Source: Rhizobium sp. PP-CC-3A-592 (lineage in GTDB: Bacteria; Pseudomonadota; Alphaproteobacteria; Rhizobiales; Rhizobiaceae). Taken from it: DNA of 64,000 nt. Location of the stretch: positions 124,001-188,000 of the forward strand of contig NZ_QJSR01000002.1 in assembly GCF_003217095.1 (NCBI RefSeq). The letters are read 5' to 3'. Under the pieces are notes generated by a model. The model ran no database searches, was not told the origin of the DNA, and saw only the letters and a program-made list of their open reading frames with translations. Positions within the stretch are counted from its first letter, which is position 1, and each line of letters starts with the position of its first letter. The translations under genes were made by a program, and so were the position numbers. Below, in pieces: positions 16,129 through 25,368 of the stretch.

Positions 16129-17790
16129 ATGTTCACTCTCGGTATCGACTACGGCACCAACTCGGTTCGCGCCCTCATCGTGCGCGCGTCCGACGGCAAG
16201 GAATACGGCACGGGCGTCGTGGATTATCCGAGCGGGACGCAGGGCGTGCTGCTCGATCCCCGCGACCACAATGTCGCCCGCCAGAGCCCGGCCGATTACC
16301 TCTACGGCCTGCAGGAAAGCGTCGCGCGTGCCTTGAAGCAGGCCGTCGCCCAGCCGGATTTCGAGGTCTCCAAGGTCGCCGGCATCGGCGTGGACAGCAC
16401 GGGTTCGAGCCCGCTCCCGGTGGATGCGACGAACCAGGCGCTCGGCATGCTGCCGGAATTCCAGTCCAATCCGAATGCCCAGTGCTGGCTGTGGAAGGAC
16501 CATACGAGCTGGCGCGAGGCGGCCCGCATCACCGAGCTTGCCGGTGAGCATCGCCCGCAATACATCGCCATGGTCGGCTCGACATACTCGTCGGAATGGT
16601 GGTGGTCGAAGATCTGGCGCTGCCTGACGGTCGCCCCCGACGTGTTCGCAGCGGCGCATTCCTGGGTGGAGCTGGCCGATTGGGTCCCATCCGTATTGGC
16701 TGGCGTCAAGAACCCCAAAGATATCGTGCGCGGCGTCTGCGCCGCCGGTCACAAGGCGCTTTACAACAAGACGTGGAACGGGCTGCCGGACAAGGAATTC
16801 CTGGCGATGCTCGATCCGAAGATCGCCGATCTGCGCGACCGTCTCTACGACAACGCCTATGACGCCGCGACGCCGGCTGGTGCGCTGTCTGCCGATTGGG
16901 CCGAGAAACTGGGTCTGCCCGCAGGCATTCCGATCGCCGTCGGCGCGTTCGACGTTCATTACGGCGCCATCGGCTGCGGCGTCGAGGAGGGTACGCTGGT
17001 CAAGGTCATCGGCACCTCCACCTGCGACTGCGCCGTCGTGCCTGTGAAGACCCAGCCGGGCGACATTCCCGGCATCTGCGGCATCGTGGAAGGCTCGATC
17101 CTGCCCGGCTTCTTCGGCGTCGAGGCCGGACAGTCGGCCGTGGGCGATATCTTCAAGTGGTGGGTCGAGGGCGTCTGCGGCGGCTCCGGCGCGCTGCATG
17201 GCGAACTGACGGCGGAAGCCGAGCAGCTGAAGCCCGGCCAGACCGGCCTGCTGGCGCTCGACTGGAACAACGGCAACCGCACCATCCTCGTCGATCAGCG
17301 CCTCTCGGGCCTGATCCTCGGGCAGACGCTCTACACGACCCGCGCCGAGATTTATCGCGCGCTGGTCGAGGCGACGGCCTTCGGGGCGCGCGCCATCATC
17401 GAACGCATCCGGGAATACGGCGTCGCGGTTGACCGCGTCGTCTGCACCGGCGGTATTGCCGAAAAGAACCCGATGCTGATGCAGATCTATGCCGACGTCA
17501 CCGGCTGCACCATGCTGGTCGCCGGCTCCAGCCAGACCTGCGCGCTCGGCGGCGCCATTGCCGCATCGGTTCTGGCTGGCGCGCACACCGATTTCGAGGC
17601 CGCACAGTCGGCCATGACCTCGCTGCGCGACGAGCGTTACACGCCGATCGCCGAAAACCAGGCCGTCTACAACGACCTCTACAGGCTCTACCGCGATCTG
17701 CATGACAGCTTCGGCGGTCTCAACAAGCAGGCGGATCTCTCCGGCCTGATGAAGAGCCTGATTGACATCAAGTACACCGCCAACAGCTGA
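16129..17790 (+). CDS. araB: Ribulokinase
   Basis: A 553-residue FGGY-family kinase phosphorylating L-ribulose to L-ribulose 5-phosphate. The N-terminal ATPase fold starts GIDYGTNSVRALIV. Ribulokinase-type sequence includes STGSSPLPVD, the LWKDHT loop and SEWWWSKI. The C-terminal half has GAFDVHYGAIGCG, KVIGTSTCDC and the GGIAEKNPMLMQIYADV nucleotide site. Length is close to E. coli AraB (566). CTGGAG lies about 6 bp before the ATG. It is the first gene of araB-araA-araD, followed by araA after 51 bp. The pathway is cytoplasmic and should be induced by arabinose through the operator-like site in its leader. Confidence 0.96.
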   Translation: MFTLGIDYGTNSVRALIVRASDGKEYGTGVVDYPSGTQGVLLDPRDHNVARQSPADYLYGLQESVARALKQAVAQPDFEVSKVAGIGVDSTGSSPLPVDATNQALGMLPEFQSNPNAQCWLWKDHTSWREAARITELAGEHRPQYIAMVGSTYSSEWWWSKIWRCLTVAPDVFAAAHSWVELADWVPSVLAGVKNPKDIVRGVCAAGHKALYNKTWNGLPDKEFLAMLDPKIADLRDRLYDNAYDAATPAGALSADWAEKLGLPAGIPIAVGAFDVHYGAIGCGVEEGTLVKVIGTSTCDCAVVPVKTQPGDIPGICGIVEGSILPGFFGVEAGQSAVGDIFKWWVEGVCGGSGALHGELTAEAEQLKPGQTGLLALDWNNGNRTILVDQRLSGLILGQTLYTTRAEIYRALVEATAFGARAIIERIREYGVAVDRVVCTGGIAEKNPMLMQIYADVTGCTMLVAGSSQTCALGGAIAASVLAGAHTDFEAAQSAMTSLRDERYTPIAENQAVYNDLYRLYRDLHDSFGGLNKQADLSGLMKSLIDIKYTANS

Positions 17791-17841
17791 CAATTCCGCA
17801 CCCTCAAAGGTGCGACAGGATAGACAACAAGGACTGATACG

Positions 17842-19350
17842 ATGTTTGGTTTGAAGCCCGCTAAAATCTGGTTCGTCTGCGGATCGCAGCATCTCTATGG
17901 CCCGGAAGCGCTGCAGCAGGTCACGGCGCATGCCGAGGAAATCGCCAAGGCGCTCGACGCCACCGGCAATTTCCCGCTGGAAATCGTCTGCCGCCCGATC
18001 GTGACGACGCCGGAACAAGCCGCCGATCTCTGCATCGAGGCCAATGCCGATGCGGAATGCGCCGGCCTCATCCTCTGGATGCACACCTTCTCGCCTGCCA
18101 AGATGTGGATTCGCGGCCTTGCGCAGCTGAACAAGCCGTTCCTGCATCTCCACACCCAGTACGATCGCGAACTGCCCTGGGCGACGATCGACATGGACTA
18201 CATGAACCTGAACCAGTCGGCGCATGGCGACCGCGAAGCCGGCTTCCTGCACACGCGCCTGCGCCTCGGCCGCAAGGTCGTCGTCGGCCACTGGACGGAC
18301 CCGGAAGTCCACCAGCGCATCGACGCCTGGATCCGTGCCGTTCGCGCCTGGCATGACTGGCAGGGCGCCCGTTTCTGCCGCTTCGGCGACAACATGCGCT
18401 TCGTTTCCGTCACCGACGGCGACAAGGTCTCGGCTGAGATGGCCTTCGGCTTCTCGGTCAACACCTACGGCATCGGCGATCTTGCTGCCCGCATGAACGC
18501 CGTCAGCGACGAAGACGTCAAGGCGCTGGCTGCCGAATACGTCAAGCTCTACAACGTCGTGCCGGAGCTTGCTGAAGGCGGCGCCCGTCACGCTTCGCTG
18601 CTCTACAACGCCCGCCAGGAACTCGGCATTCGCGCTTTTCTCGAAGAAGGCGGCTTCAAGGGCTTCACCACCACCTTCGAAGACCTTCATGGCCTGACCC
18701 AGTTGCCCGGCATGGCGCCGCAGCGCCTGATGGCCGACGGCTACGGCTTTGCCGGCGAAGGTGACTGGAAGACGTCGGCTCTGCTGCGCGCGCTGAAGGT
18801 GATGGGCGAAGGCCTGACCGGCGCGACGTCCTTCATGGAAGACTACACCTACCACATGGCGCCCGGCTCCGAGCAGGTGCTCGGCTCGCACATGCTGGAA
18901 ATTTGCCCGACGATCGCGAGCGGCACGCCGTCGGTCGAGATCCACGCGCTCGGCATTGGCGGCAAGGACGATCCGGTCCGCCTCGTGTTCGACGCCGTCA
19001 AGGGACCGGCGCTGAATGCGTCGCTGATCGATCTCGGCAACCGCTTCCGCCTGCTCGTCAACGAAGTCACGTCCGTCGAGCATCCCGACCTGCCGAAGCT
19101 GCCGGTCGCGCGTGCCGTCTGGGAATGCAAGCCGGACTTCAAGACCGCCTGCACCTCGTGGATTCTGGCCGGTGGCGCGCACCACACGGTCTACAGCTAC
19201 GACGTGACAACCGAGATGCTGGAAGACTTCGCCACCATCGCCGGCATCGAGCTTGCCCTCATCAACGACGACACGACGCTGCCCGCCTTCAAGCAGGACC
19301 TTCGCAACAACGAGGTGTATTACCACTTCGCCCGCGGCATCCGGGGCTAA
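17842..19350 (+). CDS. araA: L-arabinose isomerase
   Basis: A 502-residue isomerase converting L-arabinose to L-ribulose, with a Mn-dependent active site. Family features are the start [28 protein letters not shown], the catalytic MEDYTYH region, and a late histidine in [11 protein letters not shown]. Length equals that of E. coli AraA (500). It has a clear AAGGA ribosome site and ends 7 bp before araD. It is the first step of the isomerase (phosphorylative) pathway, in contrast to the oxidative arabinose pathway commonly described in rhizobia. Confidence 0.97.
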   Translation: MFGLKPAKIWFVCGSQHLYGPEALQQVTAHAEEIAKALDATGNFPLEIVCRPIVTTPEQAADLCIEANADAECAGLILWMHTFSPAKMWIRGLAQLNKPFLHLHTQYDRELPWATIDMDYMNLNQSAHGDREAGFLHTRLRLGRKVVVGHWTDPEVHQRIDAWIRAVRAWHDWQGARFCRFGDNMRFVSVTDGDKVSAEMAFGFSVNTYGIGDLAARMNAVSDEDVKALAAEYVKLYNVVPELAEGGARHASLLYNARQELGIRAFLEEGGFKGFTTTFEDLHGLTQLPGMAPQRLMADGYGFAGEGDWKTSALLRALKVMGEGLTGATSFMEDYTYHMAPGSEQVLGSHMLEICPTIASGTPSVEIHALGIGGKDDPVRLVFDAVKGPALNASLIDLGNRFRLLVNEVTSVEHPDLPKLPVARAVWECKPDFKTACTSWILAGGAHHTVYSYDVTTEMLEDFATIAGIELALINDDTTLPAFKQDLRNNEVYYHFARGIRG

Positions 19351-19357
19351 GGGCGCC

Positions 19358-20071
19358 ATGTCGGTCTATACGGAACTGAAGCGCGAAGCCTACGAGGCCA
19401 ATGTCTCGCTGCCGCGCCACGGCCTGATCAACCTGACCTTCGGCAATGCGAGCGCGGTCGACCGTGCTCGCGGCGTCTTCGCGATCAAGCCGAGCGGCGT
19501 GGATTATACCGCGATGACGGTCGAGGACATGGTGATCGTCGATTTCGACGGCAAACGGGTGGAGGGGACGCTCAACCCGTCTTCCGACACGCCGACGCAT
19601 CGTCGTCTGCTGATGGCCTTCGAGGAGATCGGCGGCGTCGTGCACACGCACTCCTCGCACGCGACAGCCTTCGCCCAGGCCGGCATGCCGATCCCGATCT
19701 TCGGGACGACGCATGCCGACTATTTCAACGGCGAGATCCCGGTGACCCGCAAGATGACGGCCGAGGAGATCGGCACGGCCTACGAGTGGGAGACCGGCAA
19801 CGTCATCGTCGAGCGTCTGGGAAATGTCGATCCGCTCGATTTCCCGGGCGTCCTCGTCAACCGCCACGCCCCGTTCACCTGGGGCAAGACGGTGGCGAAG
19901 GCGGTGGAAGTGGCCGTTGCCGTCGAGTGCATCGCGCACATGGCGATGATGTCGCTGCAGCTCGCGCCGAAGCTGCCGCAGATCGAGCCGGAACTGCTCG
20001 CCAAGCACTTCAAGCGTAAGCATGGGCCTGGCGCCTATTACGGCCAGAGCGACACCAAAACCAAGTCCTAA
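19358..20071 (+). CDS. araD: L-ribulose-5-phosphate 4-epimerase
   Basis: A 237-residue class II aldolase-fold epimerase converting L-ribulose 5-phosphate to D-xylulose 5-phosphate. Zinc ligands are visible in VVHTHSSHATAFAQ and in NRHAPFTWG; NLTFGNASAVDR is the phosphate/substrate loop. ATG 19358 is chosen: AAGGGC is just upstream and the gap to araA is 7 bp, while the open frame before it only shadows araA. Completing araBAD, its product enters the pentose phosphate pathway, where the nearby transaldolase acts. A good terminator follows 15 bp after the stop. Confidence 0.96.
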   Translation: MSVYTELKREAYEANVSLPRHGLINLTFGNASAVDRARGVFAIKPSGVDYTAMTVEDMVIVDFDGKRVEGTLNPSSDTPTHRRLLMAFEEIGGVVHTHSSHATAFAQAGMPIPIFGTTHADYFNGEIPVTRKMTAEEIGTAYEWETGNVIVERLGNVDPLDFPGVLVNRHAPFTWGKTVAKAVEVAVAVECIAHMAMMSLQLAPKLPQIEPELLAKHFKRKHGPGAYYGQSDTKTKS

Positions 20072-20086
20072 GTACCTGAAACTAAT

Positions 20087-20115
20087 ACACCCGCGCCTGA
20101 CAGTGCGGGTGTTTT
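20087..20115 (+). terminator. Rho-independent terminator of araBAD
   Basis: ACACCCGC (20087-20094) pairs with GCGGGTGT (20105-20112) across a 10-nt loop and runs into TTTT. It lies just after araD. Confidence 0.8.
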
Positions 20116-20199
20116 CGCATGCGCTGGCGGGAGGTGAAATGGCGCGTCAAAACGTGCGCGAAAAATGTCGAATGGTTGCATTTTGGCGCACGCATCCAC

Positions 20200-20229
20200 T
20201 TTACTAAAGTCATATTGTATGACTATATA
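20200..20229 (+). promoter_or_regulatory. Promoter and palindromic operator of the furanose importer
   Basis: AGTCATA-TTG-TATGACT at 20208-20224 is a perfect 17-bp inverted repeat. It fills the spacer between a possible -35 (TTTACT, 20200-20205) and -10 (TATATA, 20224-20229), a placement typical of repression. A close relative lies ahead of araB. Confidence 0.6.
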
Positions 20230-20265
20230 CGGCCATCGCTGAGGAGCGATTTTTGGGAGGAAATC

Positions 20266-21228
20266 ATGAAATTTGTTAAGGCACTTAGCTGTGCAACGGT
20301 TCTCGCTGGCTGCGTTTTCTCGAGCGTATCCGCTGCCGACATGACGGTCGGCTTTTCGCAGATCGGCTCGGAGTCCGGCTGGCGCGCGGCAGAAACCACG
20401 GTGACGAAGCAGGAAGCCGAAAAGCGCGGCATCGACCTGAAATTCGCCGATGCTCAGCAGAAGCAGGAAAACCAGATCAAGGCGTTGCGTTCGTTCATCG
20501 CGCAGGGCGTCGATGCGATCTTCGTCGCGCCCGTCGTTGCGACCGGCTGGGACGAAGTGCTCGGCGAAGCCAAGGATGCCGAAATTCCGGTCATCCTGCT
20601 CGACCGCACCGTCGATGCCGACAAGAGCCTCTATATGACGGCCGTCACGTCGGACCTCGTGCATGAAGGCAATGTCGCCGGCAAGTGGCTGGTCGATACG
20701 ACCGCGGGCAAGCCGTGCAACGTCGTCGAGCTGCAGGGCACGACGGGCTCCTCGCCCGCCATCGACCGCAAGAAGGGCTTTGAAGAAGCGCTGAAGGGCC
20801 ACGACAACCTCAAGATCGTCCGCTCGCAGACCGGTGACTTCACCCGCACCAAGGGCAAGGAAGTCATGGAAAGCTTCCTGAAGGCCGAGAACGGTGGCAA
20901 GAACATCTGCGCCCTCTACGCCCACAATGACGACATGGCCGTCGGCGCGATCCAGGCCATCAAGGAAGCCGGCCTGAAGCCGGGCACCGACATTCTCGTC
21001 GTCTCTATCGACGCCGTGCCGGATATCTTCCAGGCGATGGCAGCCGGCGAAGCCAATGCGACGGTCGAACTGACCCCGAACATGGCCGGCCCCGCCTTCG
21101 ACGCTCTCGCCGCCTTCAAGAAGGACGGCAAGGAGCCGCCGAAGTGGATCCAGACGGAATCCAAGCTCTACACCCAGGCCGACGAGCCGCAGAAGGTGTA
21201 CGAAGCCAAGAAGGGCCTCGGCTACTAA
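20266..21228 (+). CDS. ytfQ: Sugar ABC transporter substrate-binding protein, YtfQ-like
   Basis: A 320-residue periplasmic protein with a Sec signal peptide (residues 1 to about 23, ending VSAAD). The mature part begins MTVGFSQIGSESGWRAAET, the characteristic YtfQ start, and the two-lobe type I fold includes LLDRTVDADKSLYMT and HNDDMAVGAIQAIKEAG. E. coli YtfQ binds galactofuranose. Here, next to araBAD, an L-arabinofuranose-type ligand is plausible but inferred. The start has an excellent GGGAGG site, and the upstream operator-like palindrome links it to araB. Stems in the 264-bp gap to the ATPase gene may allow higher expression of this receptor than of the membrane parts. Confidence 0.92.
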   Translation: MKFVKALSCATVLAGCVFSSVSAADMTVGFSQIGSESGWRAAETTVTKQEAEKRGIDLKFADAQQKQENQIKALRSFIAQGVDAIFVAPVVATGWDEVLGEAKDAEIPVILLDRTVDADKSLYMTAVTSDLVHEGNVAGKWLVDTTAGKPCNVVELQGTTGSSPAIDRKKGFEEALKGHDNLKIVRSQTGDFTRTKGKEVMESFLKAENGGKNICALYAHNDDMAVGAIQAIKEAGLKPGTDILVVSIDAVPDIFQAMAAGEANATVELTPNMAGPAFDALAAFKKDGKEPPKWIQTESKLYTQADEPQKVYEAKKGLGY

Positions 21229-21240
21229 GACATCTCCCAA

Positions 21241-21308
21241 GCCCGGATTCTCACATCCGGGCGAAGGGTTTTAGCATGCGACCGGCGGGAGCGGAGGCCT
21301 CCGCCGGT
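21241..21308 (+). terminator. Intra-operon stems between ytfQ and ytfR
   Basis: GCCCGGAT (21241-21248) pairs with ATCCGGGC (21255-21262) and is followed by GAAGGGTTTT. A second stem, ACCGGCGG (21281-21288) with CCGCCGGT (21301-21308), follows. Such structures after a binding-protein gene often give partial termination or protect the upstream mRNA. The remaining 180 bp before ytfR show no gene. Confidence 0.5.
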
Positions 21309-21492
21309 TCATTTCTGCCGGTCGGCAATGACGCGCTTCGTTCCAGCGCTCCCGGCCGCCGTCGCCCCGTATATCCGGCCCTTCCGACTCCGTATGCCGG
21401 AGGAGGCGGGCGCGAACGGGCGACACAGCATCCACTGACAGCATTGGAGCGATCCGGGCGCATGACCGCCGGCGGGTGCTCCGGGAGGGATC

Positions 21493-23043
21493 ATGCAGGC
21501 AGATCGGGATACCGTTCTATCCGCCAACCGCATCGACAAGGTTTTTCCGGGTGCCAAGGCGCTCAGCCAGGTCGATTTCTCGCTCCGGCGCGGCGAGGTG
21601 CATGCGCTTCTCGGCGAAAACGGCGCGGGCAAGTCCACGCTGGTGAAGTGCCTGACGGGTGCCTACCACCGCGACGGCGGCACGATCCTGCTCGATGGCA
21701 CCGATATCGACCCGCGCGATACGCTCGACGCGCAGCGTCTGGGCATCGGCACGGTTTACCAGGAGGTCAATCTCCTGCCCAATCTCAGCGTTGCCGAAAA
21801 TCTCTTCCTTGGGCGCCAGCCGCGCCGCTTCGGCCTGATCGACACGGGCGCGGTCAACCGCAAGGCGCGGGCGCTGCTCGCCGAATACGAGCTCGACATC
21901 GATGTGACCGCCGGTCTCGATAGTTTTTCGGTCGCCATCCAGCAGGTGATCGCCATTGCCCGCGCCGTCGATGTGTCAGGCAAAGTGCTCATTCTCGACG
22001 AGCCGACCGCCAGCCTCGATGCCCATGAAGTCGCCATGCTGTTTCGCGTCGTGCGGCGGCTGAAGGCGAGGGGGCTCGGCATCATCTTCATCACCCACTT
22101 CCTTGAACAGGTCTACGAGATCACCGATCGCGTCACCATCCTGCGCAACGGCCAGCTGGTCGGCACGCGCGACACGGCAAGCCTCGAGCGGCGTGAGCTG
22201 ATTGCCATGATGCTCGGCCGCGAACTGGCCGCGGAAGTGCATGACGAGGCAGGCGCCGCAAAGGTCGCCGATGGCCCCGTGCGCTTCCAGTTCCGCGATT
22301 TCGGTCGCAAGGGGCGCATCAATCCGTTCAATCTCGACGTGAAGGCGGGCGAGGTCATCGGCATTGCCGGGCTGCTCGGCTCCGGCCGCACCGAAACGGC
22401 CGAGGTCATGTTCGGCGCCCGACGTGCCGACAGCGGCACCGCGACGATCGACGGCAAGGCGGCGGATCTGTCGTCGCCGCGTGCCGCCATCCGCCAGAAG
22501 TTCGGATTCTGCCCCGAAGACCGCAAGACGGACGGCATCATCGGCGACCTCTCGGTGCGCGAGAACATCGCGCTTGCGCTGCAGGCCCGGCGCGGCTGGG
22601 CACGGCCGATCGCGCGGGCTGAACAGGACCGGCTGGCGGCCGAGTACATCAAGGCGCTCGATATTCGCACGACCGACGCGGAAAAGCCCATCCGGCTTCT
22701 TTCGGGCGGCAACCAGCAGAAGGCGATCCTTGCCCGCTGGCTTGCGACCAACCCCGAATTCCTCATTCTCGACGAGCCGACGCGGGGCATCGATGTCGGT
22801 GCCCACGCCGAAATCATCCGGCTCATCGAAACGCTCTGCGAGAAAGGCATGTCGCTCATCGTGATCTCGTCCGAAATCGAGGAACTGGTGGTCTACAGCC
22901 ACCGCGTGATCGTGCTGCGCGACCACCAGCACGTGGCCGAACTGACGGGTGCCGAGATCACCACGGACAGTATCGTCAACACGATTGCCGGACCGGCGAA
23001 GACGCCGGCCGAGCTATCGGCCGCCGCTGGGGAGATCGCGTAA
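21493..23043 (+). CDS. ytfR: Sugar ABC transporter ATP-binding protein, YtfR-like (two nucleotide-binding domains)
   Basis: A 516-residue tandem ABC ATPase of the ribose/galactofuranose type. NBD1 has Walker A GENGAGKST at about residues 42-50 and Walker B LILDEPTASLD. NBD2 (about 265-500) has a degenerate P-loop (GLLGSGRTE), the signature LLSGGNQQKAILARWL and LILDEPTRGID, the usual asymmetric arrangement of this family. It should energise import through YtfT and YjfF. The ATG has GGGAGG 4 bp upstream, and its stop overlaps the next ATG by one base (TAATG). Confidence 0.94.
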   Translation: MQADRDTVLSANRIDKVFPGAKALSQVDFSLRRGEVHALLGENGAGKSTLVKCLTGAYHRDGGTILLDGTDIDPRDTLDAQRLGIGTVYQEVNLLPNLSVAENLFLGRQPRRFGLIDTGAVNRKARALLAEYELDIDVTAGLDSFSVAIQQVIAIARAVDVSGKVLILDEPTASLDAHEVAMLFRVVRRLKARGLGIIFITHFLEQVYEITDRVTILRNGQLVGTRDTASLERRELIAMMLGRELAAEVHDEAGAAKVADGPVRFQFRDFGRKGRINPFNLDVKAGEVIGIAGLLGSGRTETAEVMFGARRADSGTATIDGKAADLSSPRAAIRQKFGFCPEDRKTDGIIGDLSVRENIALALQARRGWARPIARAEQDRLAAEYIKALDIRTTDAEKPIRLLSGGNQQKAILARWLATNPEFLILDEPTRGIDVGAHAEIIRLIETLCEKGMSLIVISSEIEELVVYSHRVIVLRDHQHVAELTGAEITTDSIVNTIAGPAKTPAELSAAAGEIA

Positions 23044-24065
23044 TGTCCATGCTCGGCCTCTATGGCAGGCGGCTTCTGCCGCAGTTCATCGCGCTTGCGA
23101 TCATCCTCGGCTTGGTGTCCATCGCCTTTCCCGGCTTCTTCAACCTGCAGGTCCAGAACGGTCGGCTCTACGGCTCGCTGATCGACATTCTCAATCGCGG
23201 CGCGCCGGTGGCGCTGCTGGCGATCGGCATGACCGTGGTTATCGCCACCAAGGGCATCGACCTTTCCGTCGGTGCCGTCATGGCGATCTGCGGCGCCGTC
23301 GCGGCATCCGCCATTACCTCGGGCTACTCGCTTCCGGCCACGCTGCTGGTCACGGTCGGCGTCGGCGTTCTCTGCGGCTTGTGGAACGGCATCCTCGTCG
23401 CCATCCTCGACATTCAGCCGATCATCGCCACGCTGGTGCTGATGGTGGCCGGGCGCGGTATCGCGCAGATGGTGACCAACGGCGCCATCCTGACCTTCAA
23501 CGACGAAGGCCTGATCTTCATCGGCAGCGGCTCTCTGTTCGGCCTGCCCATGCCGATCGTCATCTGGATCACGGCCGGCATTCTCGTCGCCCTCCTCGTG
23601 CGGCGCACCGCGCTCGGCATGCTGATCGAGGCCGTCGGGGTCAACCGCCGGGCGAGCACGCTTGCGGGTGTCTCGACCCCGGTGCTGCTGATCGCGGCCT
23701 ATGTCCTCTCGGGCCTCTGCGCCTCCGTCGCCGGCATCATCGCGGCCGCCGACATTCGCGGCGCCGATGCCAACAATGCCGGGCTGTGGCTCGAGCTCGA
23801 CGCGATCCTTGCGGTCGTTATCGGCGGGACGTCGCTGCTCGGCGGCCGGTTCTCGATCGCGGCCTCGCTGCTCGGCGCCATGATCATCCAGTCGATCAAT
23901 ACCGGCATTCTGCTGTCGGGCTTCCCGCCCGAGTTCAACCTGATCATCAAGGCGGCGATCATCGTCTTCATTCTGGTGCTGCAATCGCCGAAGCTGCAAG
24001 GCACGCTCGCCTTCTTCTCCAGATCGAATGCCGCCACCAAGCCTGCGGAGAGCAAAGCGAAATGA
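23043..24065 (+). CDS. ytfT: Sugar ABC transporter permease, YtfT-like
   Basis: A 340-residue inner-membrane permease of the RbsC/AraH family with about eight to ten helices. Family signatures are GAPVALLAIGMTVVIATKGIDLSVGAVMAI and AVVIGGTSLLGGRFS. It forms a heterodimeric channel with the following YjfF-like protein. Its ATG overlaps the ytfR stop by one base and its stop overlaps yjfF as ATGA. Gene order and family match E. coli ytfQ-ytfR-ytfT-yjfF. Confidence 0.93.
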   Translation: MSMLGLYGRRLLPQFIALAIILGLVSIAFPGFFNLQVQNGRLYGSLIDILNRGAPVALLAIGMTVVIATKGIDLSVGAVMAICGAVAASAITSGYSLPATLLVTVGVGVLCGLWNGILVAILDIQPIIATLVLMVAGRGIAQMVTNGAILTFNDEGLIFIGSGSLFGLPMPIVIWITAGILVALLVRRTALGMLIEAVGVNRRASTLAGVSTPVLLIAAYVLSGLCASVAGIIAAADIRGADANNAGLWLELDAILAVVIGGTSLLGGRFSIAASLLGAMIIQSINTGILLSGFPPEFNLIIKAAIIVFILVLQSPKLQGTLAFFSRSNAATKPAESKAK

Positions 24066-25030
24066 AAGCCAAACATCTTCCGCTGGCGGCGACGATCCTG
24101 ATTTTCGTGCTGTCCTATGCGCTCTGCGCCTTCCAGTACCCCAACATCCTGTCGACGCGCGTCATCGGCAACCTTCTGACGGACAACGCCTTCCTCGGCA
24201 TCGCGGCGGTCGGCATGACCTTCGTCATCCTCTCGGGCGGTATCGATCTCTCGATCGGCTCCGTTATCGCCTTTACCGGCGTCTTCCTTGCGGTGATGAT
24301 GGAGAACACGTCGATCCATCCGCTGGCGGCCTTCGTGCTGGTGCTGATCATCACCACCAGCTTCGGCGCGCTGATGGGCGCCATCATCCATCATCTGGAG
24401 ATGCCCGCCTTCATCGTGACGCTCGCCGGCATGTTTCTCGCCCGCGGCATGGCCTTCGTGCTGTCGATCGACAGCATCCCGATCCGCCATCCGTTCTATG
24501 CGACGATGAAGAGCTTCTACCTCAAGCTTCCGGGCGGCGGGCGTCTGACGCTGATCGGCGGCGTCATGCTGCTGGTCTTTGCGCTCGGCATTCTCATTGC
24601 CCACCGCACCCGCTTCGGCACCAACGTCTACGCGCTCGGTGGTGGAGCCCAGACGGCGCGGCTGATGGGGGTTCCCACGGGCCTGACGACGATCATGATC
24701 TATGCGCTCTCGGGCCTGCTCGCCGGCCTCTCGGGCATCGTGTTCTCGCTCTACACCTCGGCCGGCTATTCGCTGGCGACTGTCGGCGTCGAGCTGGATG
24801 CGATCGCGGCCGTGGTCATCGGGGGAACGCTTCTGTCCGGCGGATCGGGCTTCGTGGCGGGAACGCTGATCGGCATTCTCATCCAGGGGCTGATCCAGAC
24901 CTACATCACCTTCGACGGATCGCTCTCCAGCTGGTGGACGAAGATCCTGATCGGCTTCCTCCTCTTCGCCTTCATCCTGTTGCAGAAGGGTATTTTGTAC
25001 CTGTCGCGCAACAACCGCGCGCTGGCCTGA
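24062..25030 (+). CDS. yjfF: Sugar ABC transporter permease, YjfF-like
   Basis: A 322-residue second permease of the furanose importer, with about eight or more membrane helices. It shares the family motifs GMTFVILSGGIDLSIGSVIA and AAVVIGGTLLSGGSG. The ATG at 24062 is translationally coupled to ytfT (ATGA); the upstream open frame is only a shadow of ytfR/ytfT. It is the last gene of the importer operon and is followed by a hairpin. Substrate inference is as for the binding protein: a furanose sugar, possibly arabinofuranose. Confidence 0.93.
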   Translation: MKAKHLPLAATILIFVLSYALCAFQYPNILSTRVIGNLLTDNAFLGIAAVGMTFVILSGGIDLSIGSVIAFTGVFLAVMMENTSIHPLAAFVLVLIITTSFGALMGAIIHHLEMPAFIVTLAGMFLARGMAFVLSIDSIPIRHPFYATMKSFYLKLPGGGRLTLIGGVMLLVFALGILIAHRTRFGTNVYALGGGAQTARLMGVPTGLTTIMIYALSGLLAGLSGIVFSLYTSAGYSLATVGVELDAIAAVVIGGTLLSGGSGFVAGTLIGILIQGLIQTYITFDGSLSSWWTKILIGFLLFAFILLQKGILYLSRNNRALA

Positions 25031-25039
25031 TACGAAACA

Positions 25040-25066
25040 GCCCCGCCAGTTCACACTGGACGGGGC
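25040..25066. terminator. Hairpin between yjfF and a convergent small gene
   Basis: GCCCCGCCAGT (25040-25050) pairs with ACTGGACGGGGC (25055-25066) with one bulged A and a 4-nt loop. The following CGTCTTATCTTTCC is moderately T-rich, so it can serve yjfF and perhaps the opposing gene. Confidence 0.65.
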
Positions 25067-25094
25067 CGTCTTATCTTTCCAATCTGAATTGGGC

Positions 25095-25328
25095 TTAAGA
25101 TGCCTTGCCGGGTTCGCCGGCGCTGGCGTCGCGCTCCTCGTAGTTCAGGTCGAAGTCCTTGCCATCGCGCTTGCTCCCGCCCGGACCGCTGTGGACGGTG
25201 CTGTCCTCGGAGCCGGTGATCACGGTGGGCTTTGCGCTCGTGACGCCGTTATTGTCGCGCCCGATCGTCGGACGCGTGAAGGCGCCTTTGGCATCGGTTT
25301 CGGCTGCGGGTTTCTGATCCTCGGCCAT
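25095..25328 (-). CDS. Small hydrophilic protein of unknown function (77 aa)
   Basis: A 77-residue, highly charged protein without hydrophobic segments or recognised domain, likely disordered. It starts MAEDQKPAAET and contains SGPGGSKRDGKDFDLNYEERD. The ATG at 25328 has a GGAGA site; the frame before it is not protein-like. It follows the 63-aa gene by 40 bp on the same strand and probably shares the EcfG-type promoter of that gene, so a stress-related role is inferred from context only. I do not recognise the family. Confidence 0.6.
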   Translation of the reverse strand: MAEDQKPAAETDAKGAFTRPTIGRDNNGVTSAKPTVITGSEDSTVHSGPGGSKRDGKDFDLNYEERDASAGEPGKAS

Positions 25329-25368
25329 GATAGTCTCCTCTCTGCATTTATCCGGTGTTGAACGTCTG

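Noticed and set aside
15865-19359. A 1164-codon open frame on the minus strand opposite araB and araA
   Set aside because: It mirrors the codon positions of strongly recognised plus-strand genes, is Arg/Gly/Asp-rich with no domain, and is a usual artefact of GC-rich third positions.
21276-21480. A possible small ORF between ytfQ and ytfR
   Set aside because: Composition is Gly/Ala/Arg-rich without a ribosome site, and the region contains two stems that explain its conservation-like look.
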